Assembly (NCBI RefSeq): GCF_001658005.1
Contig: NZ_CP015986.1
Coordinates: 1,675,501-1,739,500 of the forward strand
Length of the DNA: 64,000 nucleotides
Source: Sphingobium sp. EP60837
GTDB taxonomy: Bacteria; Pseudomonadota; Alphaproteobacteria; Sphingomonadales; Sphingomonadaceae
Direction of reading: 5' to 3'
Below the pieces are notes generated by a model that ran no database searches, was not told where the DNA came from, and saw only the letters and a program-made list of their open reading frames with translations. Positions 16,802 to 27,647 of this stretch are shown here, piece after piece. The position numbers and the translations under genes are program-made. Numbering within the stretch: the first letter of the stretch is position 1; each line of letters opens with the position of its first letter.

Positions 16802-17362
16802 ATGTCCACGACCGCTGTTCCCCTTCGTCCCATCGCCAAGGGGTCGCTGACGCGTCTCTGGATCGGCGTTGCCGCCGTCGCGATCGCCGCTGGCGGACTG
16901 GCCTGGGCCGGGCAGCGCGGAGTTGAGGCTTCGCCCGCAAGCTATCTCGCACATAATGCGGGAGAGGACGGCGTGGTCACGACCGAATCGGGCCTGCAAT
17001 ATAAGGTGCTGGAAGAGGGTGCGGGACCCAGCCCCACCCCCGCCGATGTGGCCTTGGTAGGATATAAGGGAACGCTGCTCGACGGCACCGTCTTCGACGA
17101 GAACCCGCAGACGGCGATGCCGGTGGACGGCGTTGTGCCTGGCTTCTCCGAAGGGCTGCAGAAGATGAAGAAGGGCGGCAAATACCGTCTCTGGATTCCG
17201 CCGCAGCTTGGCTATGGTGAGCAGGCCGCTGGCCCGATCCCCGCCAATTCGGTGCTGGTGTTCGATGTTCAACTGCACGACTTCAAGTCGAAGGCGGACA
17301 TCATGCGCATGCAGCAGATGATGCAACAGGGCGCTACCCCGCCACCGCTTCCCGGAAACTGA
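16802..17362 (+). CDS. FKBP-type peptidyl-prolyl isomerase, membrane-anchored
   Basis: Peptidyl-prolyl cis-trans isomerase, 186 aa. An N-terminal hydrophobic segment (about residues 20-36) is a signal anchor, so the FKBP domain (about 60-162) lies in the periplasm. The domain shows GLQYKVLEEGAG, GTLLDGTVFDE, and the loop FSEGLQKMKKGGKYRLWIPP with LGYGEQ, all typical of FKBPs. A Met/Gln-rich tail ends the protein. It probably helps fold exported proteins. A strong terminator follows 20 bases after the stop. Confidence 0.93.
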   Translation: MSTTAVPLRPIAKGSLTRLWIGVAAVAIAAGGLAWAGQRGVEASPASYLAHNAGEDGVVTTESGLQYKVLEEGAGPSPTPADVALVGYKGTLLDGTVFDENPQTAMPVDGVVPGFSEGLQKMKKGGKYRLWIPPQLGYGEQAAGPIPANSVLVFDVQLHDFKSKADIMRMQQMMQQGATPPPLPGN

Positions 17363-17382
17363 TCAGATCATCTGCATTGGAA

Positions 17383-17405
17383 GGGCCCGGTTTCCGGGCC
17401 CTTTT
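17383..17405 (+). terminator. Terminator after the FKBP gene, possibly bidirectional
   Basis: Perfect stem gggcccgg (17383-17390) / ccgggccc (17394-17401) with loop ttt, followed by TTTTC. It stands between the convergent FKBP and AI-2E genes and may stop transcription from both, though the T tract favours the plus strand. Confidence 0.8.
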
Positions 17406-18485
17406 CTATTCCACGACAACGATAGCGCCCGCGCCGGGCTCGTCTTCCTGCGCCTTCGAGCGTTCCTCCAGATACACTTTGATCATCGCGACGATGGGGT
17501 CGGCCAGGAACAGTCCCAATATTCCGAACAGCGCACCGAACAGAATCTGCGCGGCCAGCACTAGCGCTGGAGCGAGGTCGGTCGCACGCTTCGCCACCAT
17601 GGGCACGATCAGGTAGCCGTCCACGATCTGCACCACCAGATAGACGAAAAAGGCATATAGCCCGGCATCGGTCCCTGCCGAAAATCCCACCAGGACGATC
17701 AGCACGCCGGAGATGATCGACCCGATATTCGGCAGGAAGGCAAAAAGCCCCGTCAGGATACCGAGCAGCCCCGCCATCGGCACGCCCCCCGCAAGCAGCA
17801 GCAACCAGGTGCCCACGCCCTCGACCGCCATGCCGATCAGCCGCCCGAACATCAGCCGGCGCAAGGTCCAACCCATCCTATCGACCACATTATAAAAGCT
17901 CAGCCGCTTGCCCATTGGCAACATCCAGGCGACGCCGCGTTCATACAACCGGGGCTCGGCCGCTATGAAGATCGCCAGCACCAGCATCATGACACCGCTG
18001 GTCACCGCACCCATCATCGTACTGACCGCCGCAGTCACGCGGCCGATGGAGTTGAAAGCTTGGCTCGCGAGGCTTTTGAAGTCGTTTGGCGTGGCGGTGA
18101 CGCCCAATTGCTGCATCCAGTCGCCAAGCCGGTTGATCTGCGTTTCGACGATCGACCGCATAGCCTGGGCCTGCAGCGCCAGGCTCGATCCCGTCAGATA
18201 GAATGTGTAGGCGAGAAAGAGCAGCGCCGCGATCAGCACGATGATCAGCCGCCAGCCCCTGCCGATGGGCAGGACGCGTCGCAGCAGGCGTGTCCCGCCA
18301 TCCATCATCGTTGTCAGGACCAGCGCTCCCATGATCAACATGATCGGTTGAGCGAGCAGCACCAGAAGCCCTGCGGCGAACGCCATGCCGATCCATACGC
18401 TCGCGCGCTTAATCTCATGCTGGACGAGGGGGCTGCGAAGTTCGCTGGGGCCGGGTTCCTCGATATGGACGTGCTTGCCGCTCAA
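17406..18485 (-). CDS. AI-2E family transporter
   Basis: Integral membrane protein of the AI-2E/TqsA/PerM (UPF0118) family, 359 aa, with seven to eight predicted membrane segments. The family pattern is seen in the soluble loop near residues 120-170 and in the C-terminal half: LLAGGVPMAGLLGILTGLFAFLPNIGS near 230-256, and PMVAKRATDLAPALVLAAQILFG near 296-318. Members export autoinducer-2 or act as Na+/H+ antiporters; the substrate here is unknown. It lies 24 bases after lepB on the same strand and may be the last gene of the pyrE-pdxJ-acpS-lepB transcript. Confidence 0.9.
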   Translation of the reverse strand: MSGKHVHIEEPGPSELRSPLVQHEIKRASVWIGMAFAAGLLVLLAQPIMLIMGALVLTTMMDGGTRLLRRVLPIGRGWRLIIVLIAALLFLAYTFYLTGSSLALQAQAMRSIVETQINRLGDWMQQLGVTATPNDFKSLASQAFNSIGRVTAAVSTMMGAVTSGVMMLVLAIFIAAEPRLYERGVAWMLPMGKRLSFYNVVDRMGWTLRRLMFGRLIGMAVEGVGTWLLLLAGGVPMAGLLGILTGLFAFLPNIGSIISGVLIVLVGFSAGTDAGLYAFFVYLVVQIVDGYLIVPMVAKRATDLAPALVLAAQILFGALFGILGLFLADPIVAMIKVYLEERSKAQEDEPGAGAIVVVE

Positions 18486-18508
18486 TCACCAGCCCCTTGT
18501 TAGACACG

Positions 18509-19405
18509 TTATTTCGGGGGTGGAACGCTCTCGGGTCGCAGGCTGTTCCCGGCTCGGCCGCCGCGCAGGCCATGGATCCAGCTGAGCGGGTTCCAGGTGG
18601 AATCGCCATCCAGCGAGAAAGTGATGAATTCCGCCCGGCCGCCGATGGCTTCCCATGGAACCGGGCCGCCCAAGCCATTTTCTTCCAGCGGCGCACGGCT
18701 GTCGGCGCTATTGTCGCGATTGTCGCCCATCAGGAAAACATGGTGCGGCGGCACGCGCACCGGCCCATACCAATCCAGAGCGCTAGGGCCCATGTCGATG
18801 GTGAGGTAGCGTTTGCCGTTCGGTAGAATTTCCTGCCGGACGGGCAACTGGCAATAGTCCTCCCCATCGGCACCCGTGACGCGCGCACCTGGGAACTGGG
18901 TGGGAGAGCAAGGCGCATTGCCATCAACGGGGATGCGCACGGGCCTCAACGCCTTCTGCGGGACCGCTACGCCATTTAGAACAACCTGGCCGCCTCGCAC
19001 TTCTATAATGTCACCGGGCAGTCCGATTACGCGCTTGATATAGTCTTCGCGCCGATTGTGCGGTGAGACGATGACGATATCGCCTCGGTCGGGCAGGTGG
19101 CCGAAAATCCGCCCTTTCAGGAAGGGCAGGGGATGGAAGCTGGGCGAAACATAGGACCATCCATAAGGAAATTTGCTCACCACCAGCCGGTCGCCTTTGA
19201 GCAACACCGGCATCATGGATTCGCTGGGAATGTAGAAGGGCTTGGCCACAAAGCTGTGAAAGGCCAGCACGGCGAGGATCAGAAGAGCGATGCTCTTCAC
19301 CTCATGCCACCAATCGATTGCGCCCTTGTCCGCCCGCGCTTGAACCGGCGGCGCTGGCTCTTCAGCAGGCAGCGGATCATTCTCGCTCATATCGGTTGCC
19401 GTCAT
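18509..19405 (-). CDS. lepB: Signal peptidase I
   Basis: Type I leader peptidase, 298 aa, cleaving Sec and Tat signal peptides on the periplasmic face. After an acidic/Pro-rich N-terminus, one membrane segment (about residues 37-53) precedes the catalytic Ser63 (PSESMMP) and the general base Lys124 (DYIKRVIGLPGD). The C-terminal box MGDNRDNSADSR is present. ATG 19405 has a GAGAAG site. A GTG at 19441 that overlaps the acpS stop (GTGA) is a reasonable alternative and would add 12 residues. It is part of an overlapping operon with acpS and pdxJ. Confidence 0.94.
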   Translation of the reverse strand: MTATDMSENDPLPAEEPAPPVQARADKGAIDWWHEVKSIALLILAVLAFHSFVAKPFYIPSESMMPVLLKGDRLVVSKFPYGWSYVSPSFHPLPFLKGRIFGHLPDRGDIVIVSPHNRREDYIKRVIGLPGDIIEVRGGQVVLNGVAVPQKALRPVRIPVDGNAPCSPTQFPGARVTGADGEDYCQLPVRQEILPNGKRYLTIDMGPSALDWYGPVRVPPHHVFLMGDNRDNSADSRAPLEENGLGGPVPWEAIGGRAEFITFSLDGDSTWNPLSWIHGLRGGRAGNSLRPESVPPPK

Positions 19406-19437
19406 GCTGGGCTTCTCGGATGCAGGGGGTGCGGCCT

Positions 19438-19839
19438 TCACTGCGGCATGGCCTCGATGATGACGAACGCCTGTGCCCATGGATGATCATCGGTTAGCGT
19501 GACGTGAATGATGGGCTTGTGACCCGCAGGGACCATGGACTGAAGCTGGGCGAGCGCTCCGCCGGTCAGCTCCAGCGTTGGCGCGCCGCCCGGGCGGTTG
19601 ACGACGCCGATATCCTTCATGAACACACCGCGGTTGAAGCCGGTGCCCACGGCCTTGGAAAAGGCTTCCTTCGCAGCGAAACGTTTCGCCAGCGTTCCAG
19701 CCTTGGTGAAGGGGCGGCGATTCGCTTTTGTGCGCTCTATATCCGTGAAGACACGCTGCTCGAATCGCGCACCGAACCTATCAAGCGAGTTCTGGATCCG
19801 CTCGATATTGCAGAGGTCGGAGCCCAAGCCGATGATCAA
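19438..19839 (-). CDS. acpS: Holo-[acyl-carrier-protein] synthase
   Basis: 4'-phosphopantetheinyl transferase of the AcpS type, 133 aa, which activates acyl carrier protein for fatty-acid synthesis. The Mg2+ site is seen as Asp8 in [12 protein letters not shown] and Glu in [15 protein letters not shown] near residues 53-67. The length is normal. Its start overlaps the pdxJ stop by four bases and it runs into lepB, so the cluster is co-translated. Confidence 0.95.
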   Translation of the reverse strand: MIIGLGSDLCNIERIQNSLDRFGARFEQRVFTDIERTKANRRPFTKAGTLAKRFAAKEAFSKAVGTGFNRGVFMKDIGVVNRPGGAPTLELTGGALAQLQSMVPAGHKPIIHVTLTDDHPWAQAFVIIEAMPQ

Positions 19840-20573
19840 CGCACCAAGTCCATCTGCCGCCGCATTTCCCGAATGCTGCCTTCCAACCCGCCAAAGATCG
19901 CCTCGCCGATCAGAAAATGCCCAATGTTGAGTTCAGCAACCTGAGGAATGGCGGCGATTGGGCCGACATTGTCGAAGGTGAGGCCATGGCCTGCATGCGG
20001 CTCAATACCGTTTTTGGCGGCAAGGGCTGCGGCGTCGGCGATCCGTCGCAACTCGTCCGCCCGTTCAGTGCCCGAAACATGGGCATAGCGGCCCGTATGA
20101 AACTCCACGACTGGTGCGCCAAGGCGGATTGCTGCTGCGATCTGCGCTGGATCAGCCTCGATGAACAGGCTGACGCGAATTCCTGCGTCCCCAAGTGCCT
20201 GCACGATCGGCTTTAACGCTTCGATTTGGCCTGCCGCATCGAGACCGCCCTCGGTCGTCCGTTCCTCGCGCTTTTCCGGCACGATGCACGCTGCGTGCGG
20301 CCGATGCTTCAGCGCGATCTCCAGCATCTCCTGGGTAGCCGCCATTTCCAGATTGAGCGGCACGGTGAGCGCCGCCATCAGCGTCACGATATCCTCGTCC
20401 CGAATATGACGCCGGTCCTCGCGCAGATGTGCCGTGATGCCGTCGGCACCGGCCTTCACCGCCAGCAGTGCGGCCTTGACGGGATCGGGATGTTCTCCCC
20501 CTCGTGCGTTTCGGATGGTCGCAACATGATCGATGTTGATGCCCAGGCGCAGATGAGCGGGGGGATGCTGCAT
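19836..20573 (-). CDS. pdxJ: Pyridoxine 5'-phosphate synthase
   Basis: PdxJ, 245 aa, a TIM-barrel enzyme condensing 3-amino-2-oxopropyl phosphate with 1-deoxyxylulose 5-phosphate to pyridoxine phosphate in the DXP-dependent vitamin B6 pathway. The family signature [17 protein letters not shown] begins near residue 8, the catalytic Glu lies in the LEMAATQEM region, and [11 protein letters not shown] near 193-203 is the closing loop. The start is five bases after pyrE and its end overlaps acpS. The pairing pdxJ-acpS is widely conserved. Confidence 0.96.
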   Translation of the reverse strand: MQHPPAHLRLGINIDHVATIRNARGGEHPDPVKAALLAVKAGADGITAHLREDRRHIRDEDIVTLMAALTVPLNLEMAATQEMLEIALKHRPHAACIVPEKREERTTEGGLDAAGQIEALKPIVQALGDAGIRVSLFIEADPAQIAAAIRLGAPVVEFHTGRYAHVSGTERADELRRIADAAALAAKNGIEPHAGHGLTFDNVGPIAAIPQVAELNIGHFLIGEAIFGGLEGSIREMRRQMDLVR

Positions 20574-20578
20574 GCTAC

Positions 20579-21160
20579 TTATTGCTTCCGGCTTCCTGGC
20601 TTGATCGCGGGTATGGCCGCCAATTCGGGCGGCACCTCTTCTGCTTCATAAACCGGGAAGTTGATGCTTACGAGCGGATAGAAGGGTACGCCCAACTCGA
20701 CTTCACCCGCAGACCGGTCAACCAGCGCAGCCTCCGCGATGACGATGCCGCCTTCCGCTTCAACCGCTTCTATCGCCTGACGCGAAGAAAGGCCGGTCGT
20801 GACCACATCCTCAACCATCAGCACCTTCTGTCCCGGAGTGATGGTGAAACCACGGCGAAGTTCAAATATGCCTTCGGGCCGCTCAAGGAACACGGCATCC
20901 TTGTCGAGCGCCCGGCCGACTTCATGACCGATGATCAGGCCCCCCATGGCGGGCGAAACCACCAGGTCGATTTCCTGCCGCAATTCTCGGGGCAGCTTCT
21001 GCACAACGGCTCGCGCTAGGCGGCCCGCGCGCTCAGCGTTCATCAATACGCGCGCGCATTGAAGATAATTGGCGCTACGGCGGCCGGAGGAAAGAATGAA
21101 ATGTCCCTCCAGCAACGCTCCTGCTGCCCTGAATTCCGCCAGTACTTCCTCGTCGGTCAT
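20579..21160 (-). CDS. pyrE: Orotate phosphoribosyltransferase
   Basis: PyrE, 193 aa from the chosen start, transferring phosphoribose from PRPP to orotate in pyrimidine synthesis. The PRPP-binding loop is VEDVVTTG near residues 113-120, and the flexible loop and [11 protein letters not shown] near 20-30 fit the family. ATG 21160 (TDEEVLAEF) matches homologues best; ATGs at 21175 and 21214 would add 5 or 18 residues. It is the first gene of the pyrE-pdxJ-acpS-lepB cluster and divergent from the ctaC operon. Confidence 0.95.
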   Translation of the reverse strand: MTDEEVLAEFRAAGALLEGHFILSSGRRSANYLQCARVLMNAERAGRLARAVVQKLPRELRQEIDLVVSPAMGGLIIGHEVGRALDKDAVFLERPEGIFELRRGFTITPGQKVLMVEDVVTTGLSSRQAIEAVEAEGGIVIAEAALVDRSAGEVELGVPFYPLVSINFPVYEAEEVPPELAAIPAIKPGSRKQ

Positions 21161-21440
21161 CCGATTTCGATCCATCCGCGCATGCCGCGGCCTCTTTTCA
21201 GGGCCGGCTGGCACTTCTTATTCAAACATGAGCCGCGCCCATGACGCGCCCCTGTGCGCGAGGTGCGAGATAGGCGGAGGACAGGGGCGTTGCAACAGTG
21301 AAGAAAATCTGCTCCTGCCCGCTTGAGGCATCAAAAAACCATGCCTATAAGCCGCGGCAGATCGACCGGGCGGAGGGGGACGCGTATGCGCGCGCCTTCG
21401 TTGCAGCGGCGCCAAGGGGTTACGGGGTAAGAAGACGCTT

Positions 21441-22454
21441 ATGAAAATGGTGAAATCGCTCGTTCTCGCCGGGTTGCTGGCCTTCGCGCCGGCCGCGGCG
21501 TTGAACAGTCAGGCGTTGGCGCAGGACAATGCTGCTGTCGCAGCCTCCGCTGCTGACAATGCGGCCGCGCCGGCCGACTCGAGCGCCAATGCGGCGGCTC
21601 CGGTTGCGCAAGCTGCTCCGGCAGCCAAGGTCGCCGCGCCGCCCCGGATGAAGCCGACCGAAGGTATCGGCATGCCGCGTCCGGGCGAAATCACCCTGCA
21701 GGAGCAGTTCAGCCCCACCGGCCACACGGCCCGTTGGCTGCACGACGTGCTGTTGCTGCCGCTCATCACTATCATCTCGGTCTTCGTTCTGCTCCTGATG
21801 CTCTATGTGATGGTGCGTTTTCGCCGCAGCGCCAATCCGGTGCCGTCGAAGACCTCGCACAACACGCTCATCGAAGTGATCTGGACGGTGGTGCCGGTGG
21901 TCATTCTGCTGGTCATCGCGGTGCCCTCGATCGGCCTGCTGGCGGACCAGTATAAACCCGCGCCCAAGGATGCGCTGACCGTCAAGGTGACCGGCTATCA
22001 GTGGTATTGGGGCTATGAATATCCCGACAACGGGATCCCCGAATATGTTTCGAACATGCTCCCCCGGGACAAGGCCGAGGCGAATGGCGAGCCCTATCTG
22101 CTCGCGCCTGACAATCGCATTGTTCTTCCGGTCGGCCGTCCGATCAAGCTGATCATAACGGGCGCCGATGTGATCCACGCCTTTGCTGTACCGTCGCTTT
22201 GGCTGAAGATGGATGCGGTCCCTGGCCGTCTCAACGAAAAGACCGTCACCATTGAGAAGCCCGGCGTTTATTACGGCCAGTGTTCGGAGCTTTGCGGCGC
22301 GCGCCATGGCTTCATGCCTATCGCCGTCGAGGCGCTGCCTCCCGCCCAGTTCGACCAATGGGTTCTCTCGCAGGGCGGCAAGCTCCAGGGCGCTGCTGCA
22401 GCGGCGACTGCCGCCGCTGCTGCCCCGGCTGCCGCACCCGCCGAAAAGCTTTGA
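21441..22454 (+). CDS. ctaC: Cytochrome c oxidase subunit II
   Basis: Subunit II of the aa3-type cytochrome c oxidase, 337 aa. It has an N-terminal signal peptide (residues 1 to about 27), an Ala-rich stretch, two membrane helices (about 98-120 and 142-163), and a periplasmic cupredoxin domain. The CuA ligands are visible: C281, C285, H289 and M292 in QCSELCGARHGFM, with the earlier His in DVIHAFAVPS. The cytochrome c entry motif GYQWYWGYEYP is present. An unusual Ala-rich tail (about 315-335) ends it. It is the first gene of the cta operon, 18 bases before ctaD. Confidence 0.96.
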   Translation: MKMVKSLVLAGLLAFAPAAALNSQALAQDNAAVAASAADNAAAPADSSANAAAPVAQAAPAAKVAAPPRMKPTEGIGMPRPGEITLQEQFSPTGHTARWLHDVLLLPLITIISVFVLLLMLYVMVRFRRSANPVPSKTSHNTLIEVIWTVVPVVILLVIAVPSIGLLADQYKPAPKDALTVKVTGYQWYWGYEYPDNGIPEYVSNMLPRDKAEANGEPYLLAPDNRIVLPVGRPIKLIITGADVIHAFAVPSLWLKMDAVPGRLNEKTVTIEKPGVYYGQCSELCGARHGFMPIAVEALPPAQFDQWVLSQGGKLQGAAAAATAAAAAPAAAPAEKL

Positions 22455-24140
<1,686 letters not shown>

Positions 24141-24259
24141 CGATCGGCGAAAACAAAGGCGCTCCGATCGACGGGGCGCGGGGTAGCGGTTACGGCCGCG
24201 GACCCGATATAAGCAGTCCCGGCGTCTTTGATGGCGCCGGGCTGCCGCATGAGGAGCAT

Positions 24260-25180
24260 ATGGCAAGTTCGCCGTTCATGGCTGGAAGCTCGTCTTCCAC
24301 AGTTATCGCGCATTGGCGGGATTTTATCGCCCTGACCAAGCCGCGGGTGATGACGCTTGTTGTCTTCACCGGCCTGTGCGGTCTGCTCGCGGCCCCGGCT
24401 CACATTCATCCGGTTCTGGCCTTCACCGCCATCCTCTGCATTGCGCTGGGAGCCGGCGCTGCTGCGACGCTCAACCAATGGTATGAAGCCGATATCGATG
24501 CGAAGATGAAGCGAACGGCGAACCGGCCGCTGCCGGCCGGCCGCATGGATCGGCAGTCGGCCCTCCACTTTGGCGTGGGCCTATCCTTTTTCTCGGTTTT
24601 GTTGATGGGCGTGGCGACCAATTGGCTCGCTGCGGCTGTTTTGGCGGTGTCCATCCTCTTTTACGTGTTCGTCTATACGATCTGGCTGAAGCCGCGAACG
24701 ACGCAGAATATCGTGATCGGCGGAGCTGCCGGAGCATTTCCTCCAGTGATCGGCTGGGCCGCTGTTACAGGTGACATTGGCGCTCTGCCCGTCGCACTGT
24801 TCATGCTGACCTTCTTTTGGACGCCGCCTCATTTTTGGGCGCTCGCGCTGTTTGTGAAGACCGATTATGCTGCAGCCAACATACCGATGCTGCCGGTCGT
24901 ATCTGGCGAAGTCGCGACGCGGCGGCAGATTTGGTTCTACACCGCGATCATGGCTGTGGCGGCGATGGCACCCGTTCTGCTGCGCCTGACGGGGCTGATC
25001 TATGGCGTTGTCGCGCTACTGGGCACCGGGCTGTTCGTCGTCTTCGCATTCCAGGTTTTTCGGCGGAGGGAAAGCGACTCAAGCCGCATGGGGCCGGAGC
25101 GGCGCTTGTTCAAATATTCGATCCTATACCTCTTCCTTCTCTTTGGAGCGGTGGTGGTTGATCGGTGGGTGCTGGCATGA
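24260..25180 (+). CDS. ctaB: Protoheme IX farnesyltransferase (heme O synthase)
   Basis: UbiA-family prenyltransferase, 306 aa, with eight to nine membrane helices. It adds a farnesyl group to heme B to give heme O, the precursor of heme A for CtaD. The Asp-rich motif [15 protein letters not shown] near residues 73-87 and the second motif [17 protein letters not shown] identify it. GAGGAG lies just ahead of ATG 24260. Its stop overlaps the start of a 43-aa gene (ATGA). Confidence 0.96.
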   Translation: MASSPFMAGSSSSTVIAHWRDFIALTKPRVMTLVVFTGLCGLLAAPAHIHPVLAFTAILCIALGAGAAATLNQWYEADIDAKMKRTANRPLPAGRMDRQSALHFGVGLSFFSVLLMGVATNWLAAAVLAVSILFYVFVYTIWLKPRTTQNIVIGGAAGAFPPVIGWAAVTGDIGALPVALFMLTFFWTPPHFWALALFVKTDYAAANIPMLPVVSGEVATRRQIWFYTAIMAVAAMAPVLLRLTGLIYGVVALLGTGLFVVFAFQVFRRRESDSSRMGPERRLFKYSILYLFLLFGAVVVDRWVLA

Positions 25181-25308
25181 CACCCGAGGAGGAAAAGCAG
25201 GTGCGCAGCAGGCAGAAGTCACGCGCGATCGTGACGGGGTTGTTGCTCGGCGCGCTGGTCATTCTTTTCTACGCCATCACCATCGCCAAGATCGGCGGAG
25301 GCCATTGA
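25177..25308 (+). CDS. 43-aa single-span membrane protein of the cta operon
   Basis: Short gene starting at ATG 25177, inside the ctaB stop (ATGA), and ending TGA 25306-25308, which shares bases with the ctaG start (TGATG). The product has a charged N-terminus ([15 protein letters not shown]), one membrane helix (about residues 18-37) and a short GGGH tail. Proteins of this kind (CoxF-like, about 40-60 aa) are common between ctaB and ctaG in alphaproteobacteria. A role in oxidase assembly is inferred from position. The double overlap with flanking genes is strong evidence that it is translated. Confidence 0.8.
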   Translation: MTPEEEKQVRSRQKSRAIVTGLLLGALVILFYAITIAKIGGGH

Positions 25309-25883
25309 TGGCCAGCTTGCCGCCTTCGCCTTTCGACCGGGATCGTCGTAATCGGCGGACGCTTGTGGCGATGGCGGGCGTCGGCTTCGCGATGCTCGGG
25401 CTGGGTTTCGCGTCGGTCCCGCTTTATCGCATCTTTTGTGAGCGTACGGGTTTCGGGGGTACGACGCAGCGCGCATCAGGGGATCTGAAGATCCAGCCAG
25501 CCGTGGGCCACAGCCTGTCAATACGGTTCGATTCGAATGTTCAACCGGGCATGCCCTGGCAATTTTATCCGGAGCATCGGACGGACACGGTGACAGTCGG
25601 TGCGCGGGACATGGCGATTTTCATTGCCAAGAATATGTCCGACAAGCCGGTTACGGGAACCGCCAGCTTCAACGTTACGCCAACGCAGGCGGGAGCCTAC
25701 TTTACCAAGATCCAATGTTTCTGCTTCACGCAGCAGACGCTGCAGCCGGGCCAAGAGGTGCGGATGCCGGTGATCTATTATGTCGATCCAAAGATTCTGG
25801 CGGATCCCGACAACCGGGATACTCAGCAAATTACGCTTAGCTACACCTTCTATCCTGTTGAGCAGGATAAAAAGCCAAGCTAA
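25308..25883 (+). CDS. ctaG: Cytochrome c oxidase assembly protein CtaG (Cox11-like)
   Basis: Cox11-family copper chaperone, 191 aa, which delivers Cu to the CuB site of subunit I. A short cytoplasmic N-terminus and one membrane helix (about residues 21-40) precede an Ig-like periplasmic domain. The Cu-binding motif KIQCFCFTQQ near residues 134-143 is intact, as is the early Cys in FCERTGFGG. The start ATG 25308 overlaps the preceding small gene. It lies between the 43-aa gene and ctaE. Confidence 0.95.
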   Translation: MASLPPSPFDRDRRNRRTLVAMAGVGFAMLGLGFASVPLYRIFCERTGFGGTTQRASGDLKIQPAVGHSLSIRFDSNVQPGMPWQFYPEHRTDTVTVGARDMAIFIAKNMSDKPVTGTASFNVTPTQAGAYFTKIQCFCFTQQTLQPGQEVRMPVIYYVDPKILADPDNRDTQQITLSYTFYPVEQDKKPS

Positions 25884-25927
25884 GGCAATCCACGATAACG
25901 CGAACCGCGAACAGGGAAGAGTACGTC

Positions 25928-26758
25928 ATGGCAGGCGCCAAGCAGCACGATTATCATATTCTACCGCCCAGCATCTGGCCGCTTTTCGGATCCATGTCGG
26001 CGCTGGTGATGGCCTCTGGCGCGATCATGTGGCTGCATCCCGACGCCATGCCTGCGGGCGGCGGTTGGGTATTCCTGATCGGCGTCGCCGGCGTTCTGTT
26101 TACGATGTACAGCTGGTGGGCCAACGTAATTGCAGAGGCGCATGCTGGCGATCACACGCCCGTAGTCCAATTGCACCTGCGCTATGGCATGATCCTCTTC
26201 ATCGCCTCTGAAGTCATGTTCTTCGTGGGCTGGTTCTGGTCCTTCTTCGACTTCTCGCTGTTCCCGAGCCAACTTGCGCCGATTGAAGGGATGTTCCCCT
26301 CCAAGGGCATCGAGGTGATGAACGCGTTTGAATTGCCCTTGCTCAACACGTTGATCCTGCTCTGCTCGGGCACCACCGTTACTTGGGCGCATCATGCACT
26401 GATTCATGGCGATCGGGAGAGCCTCAAGACCGGCCTGTGGCTGACGGTGATCCTGGGTCTGCTCTTCTCGTCGATCCAGGCCTATGAATATGCGCATGCG
26501 CCGTTCCCGTTCGGTGGCAGCCCCTATAGCTCGGCCTTCTATATGGCGACGGGCTTCCACGGCTTTCACGTTCTGATCGGTACGATCTTCCTGATCGTCA
26601 ATCTGGTCCGCGTCTATAAGGGCCACTTCACTCCGCGCCAGCATTTCGGCTTCGAAGCCGCTGCCTGGTACTGGCATTTCGTTGACGTCGTCTGGCTGTT
26701 CCTCTTCGTCGCGATTTACGTGTGGGGTGGCTGGGGCGCTCCGATGCATGGCGGCTGA
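25928..26758 (+). CDS. ctaE: Cytochrome c oxidase subunit III
   Basis: Subunit III, 276 aa, seven membrane helices, which stabilises the active site and proton uptake. The family start (HDYHILPPSIWPLFGS), the middle segment RYGMILFIASEVMFFVGWFW and the C-terminal AAWYWHFVDVVWLFLF are clear. It is the last gene of the operon, 44 bases after ctaG, and is followed by a strong terminator. Confidence 0.97.
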   Translation: MAGAKQHDYHILPPSIWPLFGSMSALVMASGAIMWLHPDAMPAGGGWVFLIGVAGVLFTMYSWWANVIAEAHAGDHTPVVQLHLRYGMILFIASEVMFFVGWFWSFFDFSLFPSQLAPIEGMFPSKGIEVMNAFELPLLNTLILLCSGTTVTWAHHALIHGDRESLKTGLWLTVILGLLFSSIQAYEYAHAPFPFGGSPYSSAFYMATGFHGFHVLIGTIFLIVNLVRVYKGHFTPRQHFGFEAAAWYWHFVDVVWLFLFVAIYVWGGWGAPMHGG

Positions 26759-26781
26759 GCGCTGATACGTCTGAACAGTGA

Positions 26782-26812
26782 ACGGCCGGGCTTGTCCCGG
26801 CCGTTTCCTTTT
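26782..26812 (+). terminator. Rho-independent terminator of the cta operon
   Basis: Perfect 9-bp stem acggccggg (26782-26790) / cccggccgt (26796-26804), loop cttgt, followed by TTTCCTTTT. It lies 24 bases past the ctaE stop. Confidence 0.85.
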
Positions 26813-26964
26813 GCCGCTAGGATAATTATGGCTGTGAGGATGCTGCTGTCCGAACCTACGCTGCGCCCATTCTTTTCCAGCGTTTCCTTTCGAGTATCGA
26901 CTGATATTAGTCAGACGCTCCCGCCGTCGCCGACTGTGGGCGTGATCTCAACGGAGCAGCGGCG

Positions 26965-27603
26965 ATGAAGAATGTACGCTTTCCGCTTTTGGCCACCTTA
27001 GTAGTCGCCGCCGCCATTCTCGTCATGATCGGCCTAGGTGTGTGGCAGCTACAAAGGCGTGGCGGAAAGGAGGCCATGCTCGCGCTGGCCGCGGCCAATC
27101 CCGCCAAACCGCCAATCAGCTTTCCAGCCATGCCGCCCGTGCCGGCCGAAATGCTGTTCCGCCGTTCGTCTCTTCATTGCCTCGATGTGGTCGGATGGCA
27201 GACGGAGGCTGGCCGCGCGGCCGATGGATCGGTCGGCTATCGCTATATCGCTCAATGCTCGACCGGCGCGGAAGGCCCCGGGGCGCTCGTAGCGTTGGGC
27301 GTCGCCAAGCAACCGGACCTGGCACCCCGTTGGAAAGGCGGTCAGATAAGGGGCTGGATCTCCGAGGAGCCGGATCACCGGGCCCTTCTTTCGCGGCTTG
27401 GCGGCAATGTGCTTCCCTTACGGCCTATGCTGATTGCGGAGCGGGCTCCCGAAGGGCTGAAGTCTGTCGCTCCGCCGAGTGTCGAGGATGTGCCGAACAA
27501 CCATCTCGCCTACGCGGTTCAGTGGTTTTTCTTCGCCGCTGTCGCCGCGTTCATTTACGTGCTGGCGCTGAATAGGCGGACGCCTCCCGGCGCATCGTCG
27601 TAA
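26965..27603 (+). CDS. SURF1 family protein
   Basis: SURF1-type cytochrome oxidase assembly factor, 212 aa, thought to help insert heme a. Two membrane helices frame a periplasmic domain: one near residues 6-24 (LLATLVVAAAILVMIGLGVWQL) and one near 183-201. The N-terminal GVWQLQRR motif after the first helix and the C-terminal NNHLAYAVQWFFFA motif are both diagnostic. It stands after the cta terminator but before thrC on the same strand. Confidence 0.9.
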   Translation: MKNVRFPLLATLVVAAAILVMIGLGVWQLQRRGGKEAMLALAAANPAKPPISFPAMPPVPAEMLFRRSSLHCLDVVGWQTEAGRAADGSVGYRYIAQCSTGAEGPGALVALGVAKQPDLAPRWKGGQIRGWISEEPDHRALLSRLGGNVLPLRPMLIAERAPEGLKSVAPPSVEDVPNNHLAYAVQWFFFAAVAAFIYVLALNRRTPPGASS

Positions 27604-27647
27604 AAACTTGCTCCGCGGGCTTCGCACCGCTACCGCGCTTTCCCATC

